This document shows, piece by piece, positions 1-7,601 of a stretch of DNA of 64,000 bases (position 1 is its first letter; each line of letters begins with the position of its first letter). Source of the stretch: a candidate division FCPU426 bacterium (GTDB taxonomy: Bacteria > Oederibacteriota > Muellerivitia > Muellerivitales > Muellerivitaceae); NCBI GenBank assembly GCA_003152075.1, contig PLZG01000098.1, positions 176,206 through 240,205 on the forward strand, written 5' to 3'. The notes beneath the pieces were generated by a model. That model saw nothing but the letters and a program-made list of their open reading frames with translations. It was not told where the DNA came from and made no database searches. The translations under genes and the position numbers were made by a program.

Positions 1-2
1 GG

Positions 3-875
3 GGAAACATCGATCTGGCGGCCCTGAAGACAAAAGTTGGAAAGGACACGGCAGTTTTGATGCTGACGAATCCCAGCACGCTGGGATTGTTCGAGGAACA
101 GATTTTTGAAGTCGCTAAGGTAGTGCATGACGTGGGGGGTCTTCTTTATTATGACGGCGCCAATATGAACGCCATTGTGGGGATCTGCCGACCGGCGGAT
201 ATGGGGTTCGACTTGGTGCATCTGAATCTGCATAAGACTTTTTCACAACCCCACGGCGGAGGCGGTCCGGGTTCGGGCCCGGTGGGCTGTACTAAGACAC
301 TTGAGCCTTACCTGCCCGAGCCGAGGGTCTTCAAGGAAGGGAACCGCTACTTCATGAAATCCGGGTCGCCCCAGTCCATTGGGCGCATGAAGAGCAACGT
401 GGGAAACCATGGGGTTCTGGTGCGGTCGCTGGCCTATTGCAAGCGCAACGGCAAGGAAGGTTTGGAGCGGATTGGGCGAGTCGCGACCTTGAACGCCAAT
501 TATTTGCTCGCGCTTTTAAAGGACCACTACACGCTGGCCTTCGACCGCATCTGCAAGCATGAGTTTGTTTTTACCGCCGAGCCTCTGAAAAAACAATATG
601 GCATTTCGGCCCTGGACATCGCCAAACGCATGATCGACTTCAATTATCATCCACCCACCATTTATTTCCCGCTGGTGGTTCATGAGGCCATGATGTTCGA
701 GCCCACGGAAACCGAAACCAAGGCCACCCTGGACGAGTTCGCTACCACGATGATCAAGATCCGCAAAGAAATGGAAACCAACCCCGATATCTTCAAGAAC
801 GCGCCTTATTCCACGCCCGTGTCCCGCTTGGATGAAGTCAAAGCGGTTAAAGAGCCGAAATTAGTGAAGAAATAA
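3..875 (+). CDS. gcvPB: Glycine dehydrogenase (decarboxylating) subunit 2, 5'-truncated by the window edge
   Basis: This is the C-terminal part (290 residues visible) of the P-protein of the glycine cleavage system, the PLP enzyme that decarboxylates glycine and passes the aminomethyl group to lipoylated H-protein. The reading frame is open from base 3, so the gene starts outside the window. The PLP-lysine region is present as LNLHKTFSQPHGGGGPGSGP around bases 217-280, and the upstream LTNPSTLGLFE and YYDGANMNA stretches are also typical. Size and sequence fit the separate beta subunit of two-subunit P-proteins, usually about 480-500 residues, rather than the single-chain form. lipA, which makes the lipoyl cofactor this system needs, lies 2.2 kb downstream but is not in an obvious operon with it. 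Confidence 0.95.
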   Translation, partial: GNIDLAALKTKVGKDTAVLMLTNPSTLGLFEEQIFEVAKVVHDVGGLLYYDGANMNAIVGICRPADMGFDLVHLNLHKTFSQPHGGGGPGSGPVGCTKTLEPYLPEPRVFKEGNRYFMKSGSPQSIGRMKSNVGNHGVLVRSLAYCKRNGKEGLERIGRVATLNANYLLALLKDHYTLAFDRICKHEFVFTAEPLKKQYGISALDIAKRMIDFNYHPPTIYFPLVVHEAMMFEPTETETKATLDEFATTMIKIRKEMETNPDIFKNAPYSTPVSRLDEVKAVKEPKLVKK

Positions 876-969
876 CCTTTTTCACTTACCCTTCTTTGCA
901 ATTTTTCCCGTGAAAAGACTAAAATTAACCCGGATTCCGATTTTCTAAATTAAATTCCAGGCGGTCACT

Positions 970-1293
970 ATGGCTGAAAAAGATTATATGAAGCTGACAG
1001 GAAATTATTATTTTGACCCTGTCAAAAAAACGATCCTTAAAAAGCAGGGAGGAAGCTTCAGCTTTGTCCTTCACGACCGAAGGAGGGGCCATCGTCCCGT
1101 TTCCAAAGACCGGCGTTCCCGTATGGAATCCATGCCAATCCACCTGAAGCCCATGACCCAGAGTCTTTTTTGGGACGCGGAAGGCAAGAACGTCTATAAG
1201 AAAATCGGCGGGAACTACGTTCTTTATTCAAAGGATCGGCGCAAGTCCGGGGGGGCTAGTCCGACGGGGAATGACAGGCGAACCAAAGCCTAA
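970..1293 (+). CDS. Small hypothetical protein with two internal half-repeats
   Basis: A 107-residue protein of unknown function, very basic and polar, with no signal peptide or membrane segment. Its two halves resemble each other: both run from an FD/WD aromatic start through VKKTILKKQGGSF or KNVYKKIGGNY into a DRR motif (HDRRRGHRPVSKDRR and SKDRRKSGGASPTGNDRR). This suggests an internal duplication of a unit of about 45 residues. The DRR signature resembles the start of some PilZ-type proteins, but no PilZ domain follows. The start at 970 follows AAATTCCAGGCGGTCACT, a weak ribosome site. It converges on the LOG-family gene with a 4-base overlap of the stop regions. Confidence 0.7.
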   Translation: MAEKDYMKLTGNYYFDPVKKTILKKQGGSFSFVLHDRRRGHRPVSKDRRSRMESMPIHLKPMTQSLFWDAEGKNVYKKIGGNYVLYSKDRRKSGGASPTGNDRRTKA

Positions 1294-2075
1294 ATTTTCC
1301 GCTCGAACAAGAAAAATTTAGGGCGGGTCATGGTTTTGTAAGTGAGGCCAAAGGGTTTTAATGTGTGCCGCCGAATATAAGAGGACACTTCTTTCGGGGA
1401 ATCTGAAACAAAAATACGGTCGATATCCGCCTGGTCAATGGCGCCTTCCTTTAGCATGGATTGCTTGAACATTCCCAACAATGGCGCCCAATAGCGCTTT
1501 CCCATCAAGATAATCGGAAATTGCTTCATCTTGCCCGTTTGGACCAGGGTGGCAATCTCAAAAAACTCGTCCGCGGTGCCGAATCCGCCCGGCATGGCAA
1601 TGAAGGCGTAGGAATATTTTGCCAACATTAATTTGCGGATGAAGAAGTACCTGAACTCCAGCCACAAATCCACGTAGGGATTGGGTTTCTGTTCCTTTGG
1701 CAGGATGATGTTGCAGCCCACCGAACGGCCTCCGGCTTCTTTGGCGCCGCGATTAGCCGCTTCCATCAAGCCCGGTCCACCGCCAGTCATAACCGTGAAA
1801 CCCAGCCGGGCTATTTGGGAGCCGACTTGACGAGTGAGCTTGTAATAGGGATGGTTTTCCCCGAAACGGGCCGAGCCGAAAATGGTGACGCAAGGCCCCG
1901 CGAAGTGGAGGCCCCGATAACCCCGGAGGCACTCGAAAAAAATACGGAAAAGCTGGCGCAGTTCCTCCAACCGGGAATGGGGGCCCGCCAGAAGATGGCG
2001 CTCATGGGCATCACGGCTGGTTTTTCCCCAGAGGGATTTGGAGGTATGTTTTTTTTTGATGGGTTCTTTTTTCAA
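1290..2075 (-). CDS. LOG-family protein (TIGR00730-type; possible nucleotide 5'-monophosphate phosphoribohydrolase)
   Basis: 261 residues with a Rossmann-like fold of the LOG / lysine-decarboxylase-like family. The two family motifs are visible: GGGPGLMEAANRG at about residues 98-110 and PGGFGTADE at about 162-170, which supplies the catalytic Glu. Characterised members cleave the N-glycosidic bond of nucleoside monophosphates, including cytokinin ribotides; the bacterial substrate is often unknown. A basic N-terminal tail of about 45 residues (KKEPIKKKHTSKS) precedes the core and may be partly outside the fold. It probably shares a transcript with the PilZ gene upstream, since only 8 bases separate them. 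Confidence 0.88.
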   Translation of the reverse strand: MKKEPIKKKHTSKSLWGKTSRDAHERHLLAGPHSRLEELRQLFRIFFECLRGYRGLHFAGPCVTIFGSARFGENHPYYKLTRQVGSQIARLGFTVMTGGGPGLMEAANRGAKEAGGRSVGCNIILPKEQKPNPYVDLWLEFRYFFIRKLMLAKYSYAFIAMPGGFGTADEFFEIATLVQTGKMKQFPIILMGKRYWAPLLGMFKQSMLKEGAIDQADIDRIFVSDSPKEVSSYIRRHTLKPFGLTYKTMTRPKFFLFERKI

Positions 2076-2083
2076 AAGTGGGG

Positions 2084-2437
2084 TTATTTCGTCTCGACCT
2101 TATCGAGATAAGCCTGGAGGTCTTCCTTGTCCTCGATGGCCATGAGCATCAGGCGAAGACCGGCGCCTTTAGGATTGGCCCAGACGACTTCTGCAAAGGC
2201 GAATAATTGCTTTGATTTTTCTGGCATGGAAACATCCAGGCGGATGATATCCCCGACATGGGCGGCTTTTTCGGTTTTGATATACATTCCGTCCAGGCTC
2301 AAGTCCTTCGCCAGGGCTGTTTTTCCTTTTAAGTCTTTCAATTCCTTTGGGTCCTCGACCAGGCGGTATTGGACGGGAATTTTCACGGGTTTTCTGGTGT
2401 TGGAACGGCGTTCCAGGAATGATTCGTTGTCGGGCAT
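2084..2437 (-). CDS. PilZ domain protein
   Basis: 117 residues, essentially one PilZ domain. The two c-di-GMP contact motifs can be seen: an arginine-rich start (ERRSNTRKPVKIPVQYR) and DLSLDGMYIKTE, which matches [D/N]xSxxG. Later strands include RLDVSMPEKS and AFAEVVWANPKGAG. Stand-alone PilZ proteins usually act as c-di-GMP-responsive adaptors; no partner is evident here beyond the co-directional LOG-family gene 8 bases downstream. The ATG at 2437 has AAAGGATCC just upstream. No GGDEF or EAL protein is present in the window. Confidence 0.9.
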   Translation of the reverse strand: MPDNESFLERRSNTRKPVKIPVQYRLVEDPKELKDLKGKTALAKDLSLDGMYIKTEKAAHVGDIIRLDVSMPEKSKQLFAFAEVVWANPKGAGLRLMLMAIEDKEDLQAYLDKVETK

Positions 2438-2638
2438 AGGGATCCTTTAGATTTTGAAAATTTTACCATAAATCAGGCTCCGTCAGACAAGACTTGAATC
2501 ATGCAATGCTTGTCATTCTGGGGCCGGTTTAGCGAGGGACATTCTGAAAATAAACGCTTTTTGGTAAGATGATTTGCTTTTGAGGCAAAAGAACGGCCGG
2601 TGAGCCGGCTTAAAATTTAGCGGTCTGTTAAGGAATCC

Positions 2639-2992
2639 ATGTTCGTTTCCGTCACCCGGTTAAAGCTTAAAAATTTTTTTAGTTTATGGACATTTTTCAC
2701 TAAAACCTCTTTCGCTTTTCGGCAGGCGCGGCGGGCAAAAGGCAACTTTTTCGCCGAAACACGGGGTTTCGGCGCTCTGACCTACTGCACCTTAAGCGGA
2801 TGGGAATCGGAAAGCGCTATGCGAGCCTATCGGGACAACTGCGCTCATTTGAAAGCCATGAAGGTTTCCCGTTCCATCCCTGTCCTGCTTCAATCCGCCC
2901 ATTTTGAATTACTGGAAAAACCCTCCTGGAATGAAGCATTGAAACGAATGGAAGCTGATCCCCAATCGATTAAATTTGGCAACCCAGCATGA
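2639..2992 (+). CDS. DUF3291 / monooxygenase-like dimeric alpha-beta barrel protein
   Basis: 117 residues resembling the small antibiotic-biosynthesis-monooxygenase-like fold annotated as DUF3291 or spheroidene-monooxygenase-like. Recognisable features are an opening strand FVSVTRLKLKN, the RQARRAKGNFFAE segment, the central strand YCTLSGWESESAMRAYRDN and the LKAMKV helix. In related proteins the fold binds heme or an organic substrate, but no substrate can be inferred here. AAGGAATCC precedes the ATG. Its 3' end overlaps an upstream ATG in the lipA frame, but lipA more likely begins at 3060. Confidence 0.65.
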   Translation: MFVSVTRLKLKNFFSLWTFFTKTSFAFRQARRAKGNFFAETRGFGALTYCTLSGWESESAMRAYRDNCAHLKAMKVSRSIPVLLQSAHFELLEKPSWNEALKRMEADPQSIKFGNPA

Positions 2993-3059
2993 AAACCTCA
3001 CCCAAAGGCCCAAATGTCAGTCTACAAATAGCCTTTTTTCGATTATCCTTATCCCGTTT

Positions 3060-3950
3060 ATGACTAATCCAACTTCAATCATAACTCAACTTCCGACGCC
3101 TTCTTTCCTCATCAACCCCCACCCCAAGCACGTTTTTCGGGAAGCCATCGCCAAGCTCCCCATGAACGGCGTGAACACCATCTGCGAGGAAGCCAAATGT
3201 CCAAACCGGGGTGAATGCCTGCCCCACCACGGGACGATTTCCATTATGGTCATGGGTTCCATCTGCACCCGGGGATGTCCCTTTTGCGCGGTGACCACGG
3301 GAAAGCCCTTGGCTCTCGACCCCGGCGAACCCCAGAAGGTCGTGGAAATCGCGAGGGCCTTAAATGTGCGGTACCTGGTGATGACCTCCCCCAACCGGGA
3401 TGAATTGGAGGACGGAGGAGCCTCACAGTTCGTGAAAATTGTAACGGCCCTGCGGGAATTCAACCCCGCTCTCAAGATCGAGATTTTGGTTCCGGATTTT
3501 CAAGGCAAGGAAAACTCGTTCGCGGGTCTTTTGAAAAACCCGCCGGATGTTCTGGCCCATGATCTCCAGACCGTTCCCAGGCTCTACGGGCCAATTCGGC
3601 CCGGTGCTGAATATGGGAGGTCCCTCAATCTTTTCCGTTGGTTCAATGGCAAGGCCGACACTTCCAAGGTGATGCTGAAGGCGGGGCTCATGGTGGGTTT
3701 CGGGGAGAGGGAAGAAGAAGTCATGGAAGTGCTTTCGGACGCGGCCCAAGCGGGCGTGAAATTTTTCACGATTGGCCAGTATCTGAAGCCGCCCGGATCG
3801 ACTTTGGAAGTTACCGAATATGTTCCCTTGGAACGCTACCAACGGTTCACCCAATTTGGGAAAAGCCTGGGACTCATGGTGCAAGCCAGCCCGCTTACCC
3901 GTTCCAGTTATTTAGCCGATCGGTTGGCTTCTGGTTCAAAAGAGGTATAA
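3060..3950 (+). CDS. lipA: Lipoyl synthase
   Basis: 296 residues from the chosen start. This is the radical-SAM enzyme that inserts two sulfurs into octanoyl groups on lipoyl domains. Both iron-sulfur motifs are present: the auxiliary cluster CX4CX5C (Cys42, Cys47, Cys53, in CEEAKCPNRGEC) and the radical-SAM CX3CX2C (Cys69, Cys73, Cys76, in CTRGCPFC). The C-terminal RSSYLADRL matches the conserved RSSY element that holds the serine ligand. An in-frame ATG at 2976 exists, but it would overlap the previous gene and add unrelated sequence. No lipB is adjacent. Confidence 0.95.
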   Translation: MTNPTSIITQLPTPSFLINPHPKHVFREAIAKLPMNGVNTICEEAKCPNRGECLPHHGTISIMVMGSICTRGCPFCAVTTGKPLALDPGEPQKVVEIARALNVRYLVMTSPNRDELEDGGASQFVKIVTALREFNPALKIEILVPDFQGKENSFAGLLKNPPDVLAHDLQTVPRLYGPIRPGAEYGRSLNLFRWFNGKADTSKVMLKAGLMVGFGEREEEVMEVLSDAAQAGVKFFTIGQYLKPPGSTLEVTEYVPLERYQRFTQFGKSLGLMVQASPLTRSSYLADRLASGSKEV

Positions 3951-4215
3951 AAAAGCTTTTTACTACGAAGTGTTCGAAGTAAAATTTTAAAATTTTTTTA
4001 ATAAAGGGAACGCTCAAGGATTAGCTTTTCACCCTCACCCCGACCCTCTCCCCTCTAGGGAGAGGGGGAGAAGTTTAAATAAACTAGTTTCCCTCGCCCC
4101 TTGGCCGTGGTTTTGCGGGTATTTAGGGGGTTCTCCCTATGAGTTCTTTCAGGGAGATGGGTGCTGTCGCAGCTGATATGTAGAGAGGCCCTTAAAAAAT
4201 ATCGAGGAGATAGAA
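3951..4215. repeat. Intergenic region with dispersed palindromic repeats (family R2)
   Basis: No gene was found here. The region holds AAAAAGCTTTTT just after lipA, then a G/C-rich palindrome at about 4027-4072 (CCCTCACCCCGACCCTCTCC with GGGAGAGGGGGAG). At about 4090-4160 is a copy of a longer unit, CTCGCCCCTTGG...TTTTGCGGGTA...TCCCTATGAG...TTCAGGGAGATGGG. The longer unit recurs at 54390-54465 and, inverted, at about 51030-51150. The last 30 bases hold the leader and ribosome site (CGAGGAGATAGAA) of the following lipoprotein gene. Confidence 0.7.
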
Positions 4216-4527
4216 ATGAAAAAGCTTTTGTCAATGATGATGATTTTGGCTTTTTTGGTGAGCTGCGCCAGTTGGGCCCGCAAAAAAAGTTCGGATGAAA
4301 CGGATTCATCGGGTAAAAGTTCCAAACACCATTCCCACAAAAAAGGCTCGAAGGGTTCCAAAGGGGCCAAATCCAAGAGCGAAGAGGGATTCAATACGGA
4401 AAGCGAGATCAGCAAAACTAATATGACCTTTGATTTTAAGGATGATCAAAAGGGAAAAAGGAAGGGGAAATCCAAAAAGAAAAAAGCTGAAGAGTCCTCC
4501 GATATACCGATCGAAGATTCCAAATAA
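4216..4527 (+). CDS. Small Lys/Ser-rich lipoprotein, hypothetical
   Basis: 103 residues. A lipoprotein signal with lipobox LVSC places the lipidated Cys at residue 17. The mature chain is low-complexity and strongly basic (KHHSHKKGSKGSKGAKSKS and KGKRKGKSKKKK) with an acidic tail. No fold or function is recognised; such tails could bind nucleic acid, LPS phosphates or metals. The ribosome site CGAGGAG lies 8 bases upstream of the ATG. The gene for a transposase-like small protein starts 4 bases after the stop codon, so the two are probably co-transcribed. Confidence 0.65.
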   Translation: MKKLLSMMMILAFLVSCASWARKKSSDETDSSGKSSKHHSHKKGSKGSKGAKSKSEEGFNTESEISKTNMTFDFKDDQKGKRKGKSKKKKAEESSDIPIEDSK

Positions 4528-4531
4528 ATCT

Positions 4532-4855
4532 ATGATCCATTCGGATTCGATGCACCAGATTACCCTCTATACCGCCCAACAAAAGCCAGTCTTGGAAGGA
4601 GACTTAAGAGTTTTCGCCGTCCAAGGATTGCGCAATCTGGCTGGCCGCTTTCCGGGTCTTAAAATCGTGAATCATGCCCTTTATCCTAACCGAGTTGAGA
4701 TGCTGCTAGATTTTCAAAGGCTGGACGAAGACGTGCAGAGGGTTGTTCAATCTTTCAAATCGGAAGTTAAATATCTCGCTAAAAAAAAAGGTTTCGCGGA
4801 CGATAGTTTATGGCAGTGGAATTACGAGGATAATTGGGTGTTACCGGGTCGGTAA
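4532..4855 (+). CDS. Y1-transposase-like small protein lacking the HUH motif
   Basis: 107 residues from the ATG at 4532. The layout resembles the IS200/RAYT (Y1_Tnp) fold: an N-terminal strand region, then ALYPNRVEMLLDF at about residues 49-61 where transposases have MPNHVHLLL, then a helix VQRVVQSFKSEVKYLAKKKG and DSLWQWNYEDNWVL where RAYTs have LWQ..Y. If this alignment is right, both metal-binding histidines of HUH are replaced (Arg and Glu), so the protein should be catalytically dead. It is shorter than usual RAYTs (about 150-220 residues). It may be a domesticated DNA-hairpin-binding remnant or a distant homologue. An earlier in-frame start would overlap the upstream lipoprotein gene and is less likely. 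Confidence 0.55.
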   Translation: MIHSDSMHQITLYTAQQKPVLEGDLRVFAVQGLRNLAGRFPGLKIVNHALYPNRVEMLLDFQRLDEDVQRVVQSFKSEVKYLAKKKGFADDSLWQWNYEDNWVLPGR

Positions 4856-4903
4856 AGACCCCAAATTGAATTTACCGCCTCTTGCAATACCCCCCCTAGT
4901 TAT

Positions 4904-4932
4904 GTAACTCTCAGCTATCTCTCCACGTATCT
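4904..4932 (+). promoter_or_regulatory. Possible ECF-type promoter (weak form)
   Basis: GTAAC (4904-4908), a 17-base spacer and CGTATCT (4926-4932) lie about 45 bases before the ATG of the secreted protein at 4979. Spacing and position match the three stronger GRAAC/AAAC-N17-CGTCTAA sites on the minus strand of this window, but the downstream box is imperfect. Confidence 0.3.
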
Positions 4933-4978
4933 ATGGGGGTCACCTTAGCAGGTGAATTTAAAATTTTCGGAGGTAGTC

Positions 4979-5374
4979 ATGAGGAAGTTGATAGTTTTGA
5001 TGGGTGTTTTGGCCATGGCTCTCATGGTTGGACGGGTTTTTGCGGATGATATGGGCGGCATGAAAATGGATAAGAAAGAGGCTGCCGCCAAGAGCATGAA
5101 ATATGAAGTGGTGGATGTGGCTTGCTACGCGAAAGAAGGAGCCAAGGGCGAGAAGCATAAAGAATGCGCCGTTAAGTGCATCAGTGGCGGCGGCGAATTG
5201 GCCCTTCTCAGCAAGGGAAAGCTTTATATTCCGGTGGACGCTGATTTCAAATCCGCCCGCGAACAGTTTGTTTCAAAAGCCGGCGAGTCGGTTGAAGTGA
5301 CCGGAACGGTGATCAGCAAGGGTGGAGTCAATTACCTGAAGATCAGCGGTGATGATAAGAAAGACGCCAAGTAA
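4979..5374 (+). CDS. Secreted Cys-containing hypothetical protein
   Basis: 131 residues. The first 22 form a Sec signal peptide ending VFA before DDMGG. The mature part contains MGGMKMDKK, then VACYAKEGAKGEKHKECA and AVKCISGGGELALL, then GKLYIPVD and VEVTGTVISKGGVNYLKISG. The CxxxxxxxxxxxHxxC and KC arrangement and the Met-rich start suggest metal or heme handling in the periplasm, resembling small proteins found beside metal efflux systems, but no family is firmly recognised. The start at 4979 is set by GGAGGTAGTC. A strong hairpin terminator follows the stop. Confidence 0.75.
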   Translation: MRKLIVLMGVLAMALMVGRVFADDMGGMKMDKKEAAAKSMKYEVVDVACYAKEGAKGEKHKECAVKCISGGGELALLSKGKLYIPVDADFKSAREQFVSKAGESVEVTGTVISKGGVNYLKISGDDKKDAK

Positions 5375-5399
5375 TTTCGATTTTTTTAAATGAATTTGG

Positions 5400-5432
5400 A
5401 AAGCCCCGAGAACCCTCCCGGGGCTTTTTTTT
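5400..5432. terminator. Rho-independent terminator between convergent genes
   Basis: AAAGCCCCG (5400-5408) pairs with CGGGGCTTT (5419-5427), followed by a run of eight T. It ends the secreted-protein transcript; the A residues on the left give weaker bidirectional potential for pncA. Confidence 0.9.
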
Positions 5433-5979
5433 ATTCTTTTGTGATTTCATCTGAACGAATTAGTGTGATTCCCGCGTGGGCCATTTCTTTCAGGGCTTTT
5501 TCGCCATCGCCGGGTTTCTTATTGACGGCCGCCACGGCATCCTCCACCACGAAGGTTTCGAAGCCGACCTTGTCTGCGTCCAGGGCGGTGGCCTTCACGC
5601 AGTAGTCTGTGGCCAGGCCGGCGATGTAAAGATCGGTCACTTCTTCCTCTTTGAGAAACTCCCCCAAGTCAGCGCTGGTAGCCTCAAAGGCCGAATAACC
5701 ATTGTCTTTGTTTCGGGTTCCCTTTAGGAATATCTTTTTAATCTTGGACGCGTTCAGTTTGGGGTGGAAATCCGCGCCGGAGGTGTTCTGCACGCAGTGG
5801 GGCGGCCATTTTTTGAAGTGGACCGTGTTCTTAGGGTGCCAGTCCTTAGAGGCGATAACTAGAGGGAAAGAATCCATCAAATTGTTAATAACTGGCACGA
5901 CCTTATCCCCTTCGGGGACCGCCAAGGTTCCGCCGGGGCAAAAGTCGTTTTGGACATCCACTATAAGGAGTGCCTTCAT
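5431..5979 (-). CDS. pncA: Nicotinamidase
   Basis: 182 residues. It hydrolyses nicotinamide to nicotinate in NAD salvage (isochorismatase-like hydrolase fold). The catalytic triad is readable: Asp8 in LIVDVQNDFCPGG, Lys in IFLKGT, and Cys in GLATDYCVKAT. The metal site is DWHPKNTVHF. The start was placed at 5979 because GGAGG sits 6 bases upstream of that ATG; an in-frame start four codons earlier lacks this. It lies 71 bases downstream of pncB on the same strand, so the product of this enzyme feeds its operon partner. Confidence 0.95.
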   Translation of the reverse strand: MKALLIVDVQNDFCPGGTLAVPEGDKVVPVINNLMDSFPLVIASKDWHPKNTVHFKKWPPHCVQNTSGADFHPKLNASKIKKIFLKGTRNKDNGYSAFEATSADLGEFLKEEEVTDLYIAGLATDYCVKATALDADKVGFETFVVEDAVAAVNKKPGDGEKALKEMAHAGITLIRSDEITKE

Positions 5980-6050
5980 TGAAACCTCCAAGTCGGCAGT
6001 TCACAGACGAGGCATTTTATCCAATCCCGCTAAATGTTAGCTGTCGGCTG

Positions 6051-7466
6051 TCAACTGCCTTTCGTGTGTTGCTGGACAATCTGGTTCCGCAAATCCATTA
6101 ATTTTTGGCTGACTCCCACCTTGTAAACATGGGGATTCTCGAAACGCTTGCGTTCCGGGGAAAGTTTCGCCAGCCGCTCCTTGGCATAGGCGGCAGCTTC
6201 CCCGACCGACAGTTTCGTCAATGTCTTACCACCTTCCATTACTTTATAAAGAATGGACTCGGGAAAACAGTGGGCGACCCGGCTTTTTTGCTCTGGGAAG
6301 TTGGGATGAAAAACATATTCAGCGCTCTTTTCCTCCTCCAAAAGGACGCCATCGGCGTAGAAGAAGCCCTCCGGGTCGGTATAACGGACAATCTTTTTTG
6401 ATCCCGGTAGAGAGGTTTTGCCGGCGTTTTCCGAAATCTTGAGGCGGGGTTTGCCATCCAAGACCGAAAGCTTATAAACCCCATCCAGCGCGGGGGAGTC
6501 CTGCCCGGTGACCAGGTTCGTTCCAATGCCGAAGGAATTGATTGGGGCTCCCTGATCCAAGAGGCTTTTCACGATATGCTCGTCCAGCTGGTTGGAAGCG
6601 ACGATCTTCACGTAATGCAGTTCGGCCAGGTCCAGCATTTCCCGGGCGTGCTTGCTTAAGTAAGCCAAGTCCCCCGAATCCAGCCTTATCCCCACCAGCT
6701 TTTTTCCCCTCTTCTCCATTTCCTTCGCCACCATGATGGCGTTGGGCAACCCGCTTTTCAGGGTGTTATAGGTATCCACCAGGAAGATGCAGTTGTCGGG
6801 ATAAAGTTCGGCGTATTTGAGGAAGGCGCTTAATTCGTCCGGAAAGCTTTGGATCCAGGAATGGGCTTGGGTGCCTGAAGGGGGCAGGTTAAACAAATAG
6901 GAAGCGTAAACATTGGAAGTGGCGTCCACCCCGCCGATGACGGCCGCGCGGGATGCTTGGGTGCTGGCCAAGCCCTGGGCTCGGCGAAGGCCGAAATCCA
7001 CCACCCGACGCCCCCGGGCAGCCAGTACCATACGCGACGCCTTGGTGGCGATGAGGGACTCGAAATTGAGGAAATTCAACAAGAGGGTTTCAATGAGCTG
7101 GGTCTCGAAAAGAGTGCCTTCCACCCGCACCACGGGTTCCAAGGGGAAGATCACTTCGCCTTCCCTAACGGACAGGATGCGTCCTTTGAAACGGAAAGCT
7201 TTGAGATATTCCACAAATGCGTCCTTGAAGCCCAGTCCCTTCAGGTATTTGGCGTCCTCCTCGGTGAAGGATAGTTCCTCCAATACCTCTAGAAGGTTCG
7301 AGAGCCCAGCGAAAACAACGTAGCCGCCCTTAAAGGGAATTTCCCGAAAGAAGTAATCAAAGCAGGCTGGCCGGTCGGACATGCCGGTGAGGAAATAACC
7401 TTGGCCCATGGTGAGCTCGTAAAGGTCGGTATAAAGGCCGGAATGTTTGGGGATCAGGGAAGACAT
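6051..7466 (-). CDS. pncB: Nicotinate phosphoribosyltransferase
   Basis: 471 residues, full length for the family. It converts nicotinate and PRPP to nicotinate mononucleotide with ATP hydrolysis. Characteristic segments are LYTDLYELTMGQGYF at the start, VVDFGLRRAQGLASTQASRA near the phosphoribosyl site, HSWIQSFPDE, and IRLDSGDLAYLS followed by the SFGIGTNLVTG loop. It is transcribed ahead of pncA, forming a two-gene Preiss-Handler salvage unit. No NiaR or NrtR operator was recognised; the upstream 135 bases hold only an A/T-rich inverted repeat. Confidence 0.95.
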   Translation of the reverse strand: MSSLIPKHSGLYTDLYELTMGQGYFLTGMSDRPACFDYFFREIPFKGGYVVFAGLSNLLEVLEELSFTEEDAKYLKGLGFKDAFVEYLKAFRFKGRILSVREGEVIFPLEPVVRVEGTLFETQLIETLLLNFLNFESLIATKASRMVLAARGRRVVDFGLRRAQGLASTQASRAAVIGGVDATSNVYASYLFNLPPSGTQAHSWIQSFPDELSAFLKYAELYPDNCIFLVDTYNTLKSGLPNAIMVAKEMEKRGKKLVGIRLDSGDLAYLSKHAREMLDLAELHYVKIVASNQLDEHIVKSLLDQGAPINSFGIGTNLVTGQDSPALDGVYKLSVLDGKPRLKISENAGKTSLPGSKKIVRYTDPEGFFYADGVLLEEEKSAEYVFHPNFPEQKSRVAHCFPESILYKVMEGGKTLTKLSVGEAAAYAKERLAKLSPERKRFENPHVYKVGVSQKLMDLRNQIVQQHTKGS

Positions 7467-7480
7467 AAGGCCATTATAGG

Positions 7481-7594
7481 CCTAATTTTGAATTTTAAAT
7501 TTTGAGTTTTTAATTAAATCGAAAAGCCTTTAAGTTTTCGGCGGGAAAATGAAAGGGGTCTAATTCAAAATTTAAAATCAAGAATTAAAAATTG
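7481..7594. repeat. A/T-rich imperfect inverted repeat
   Basis: TTTTAAATTTTGA in the left arm (about 7492-7504) is mirrored by TCAAAATTTAAAA in the right arm (about 7565-7577), with further A/T-rich pairing outward to AATTAAAAATTG. It separates pncB from the TRAP permease gene. It could be a repeat or a weak bidirectional stop. Confidence 0.4.
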
Positions 7595-7601
7595 TCTTTC
7601 G

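Noticed and set aside
2976..3059. Longer N-terminus of lipA
   Set aside because: The added residues do not match lipoyl synthase and overlap the previous gene; the ATG at 3060 gives the normal size.
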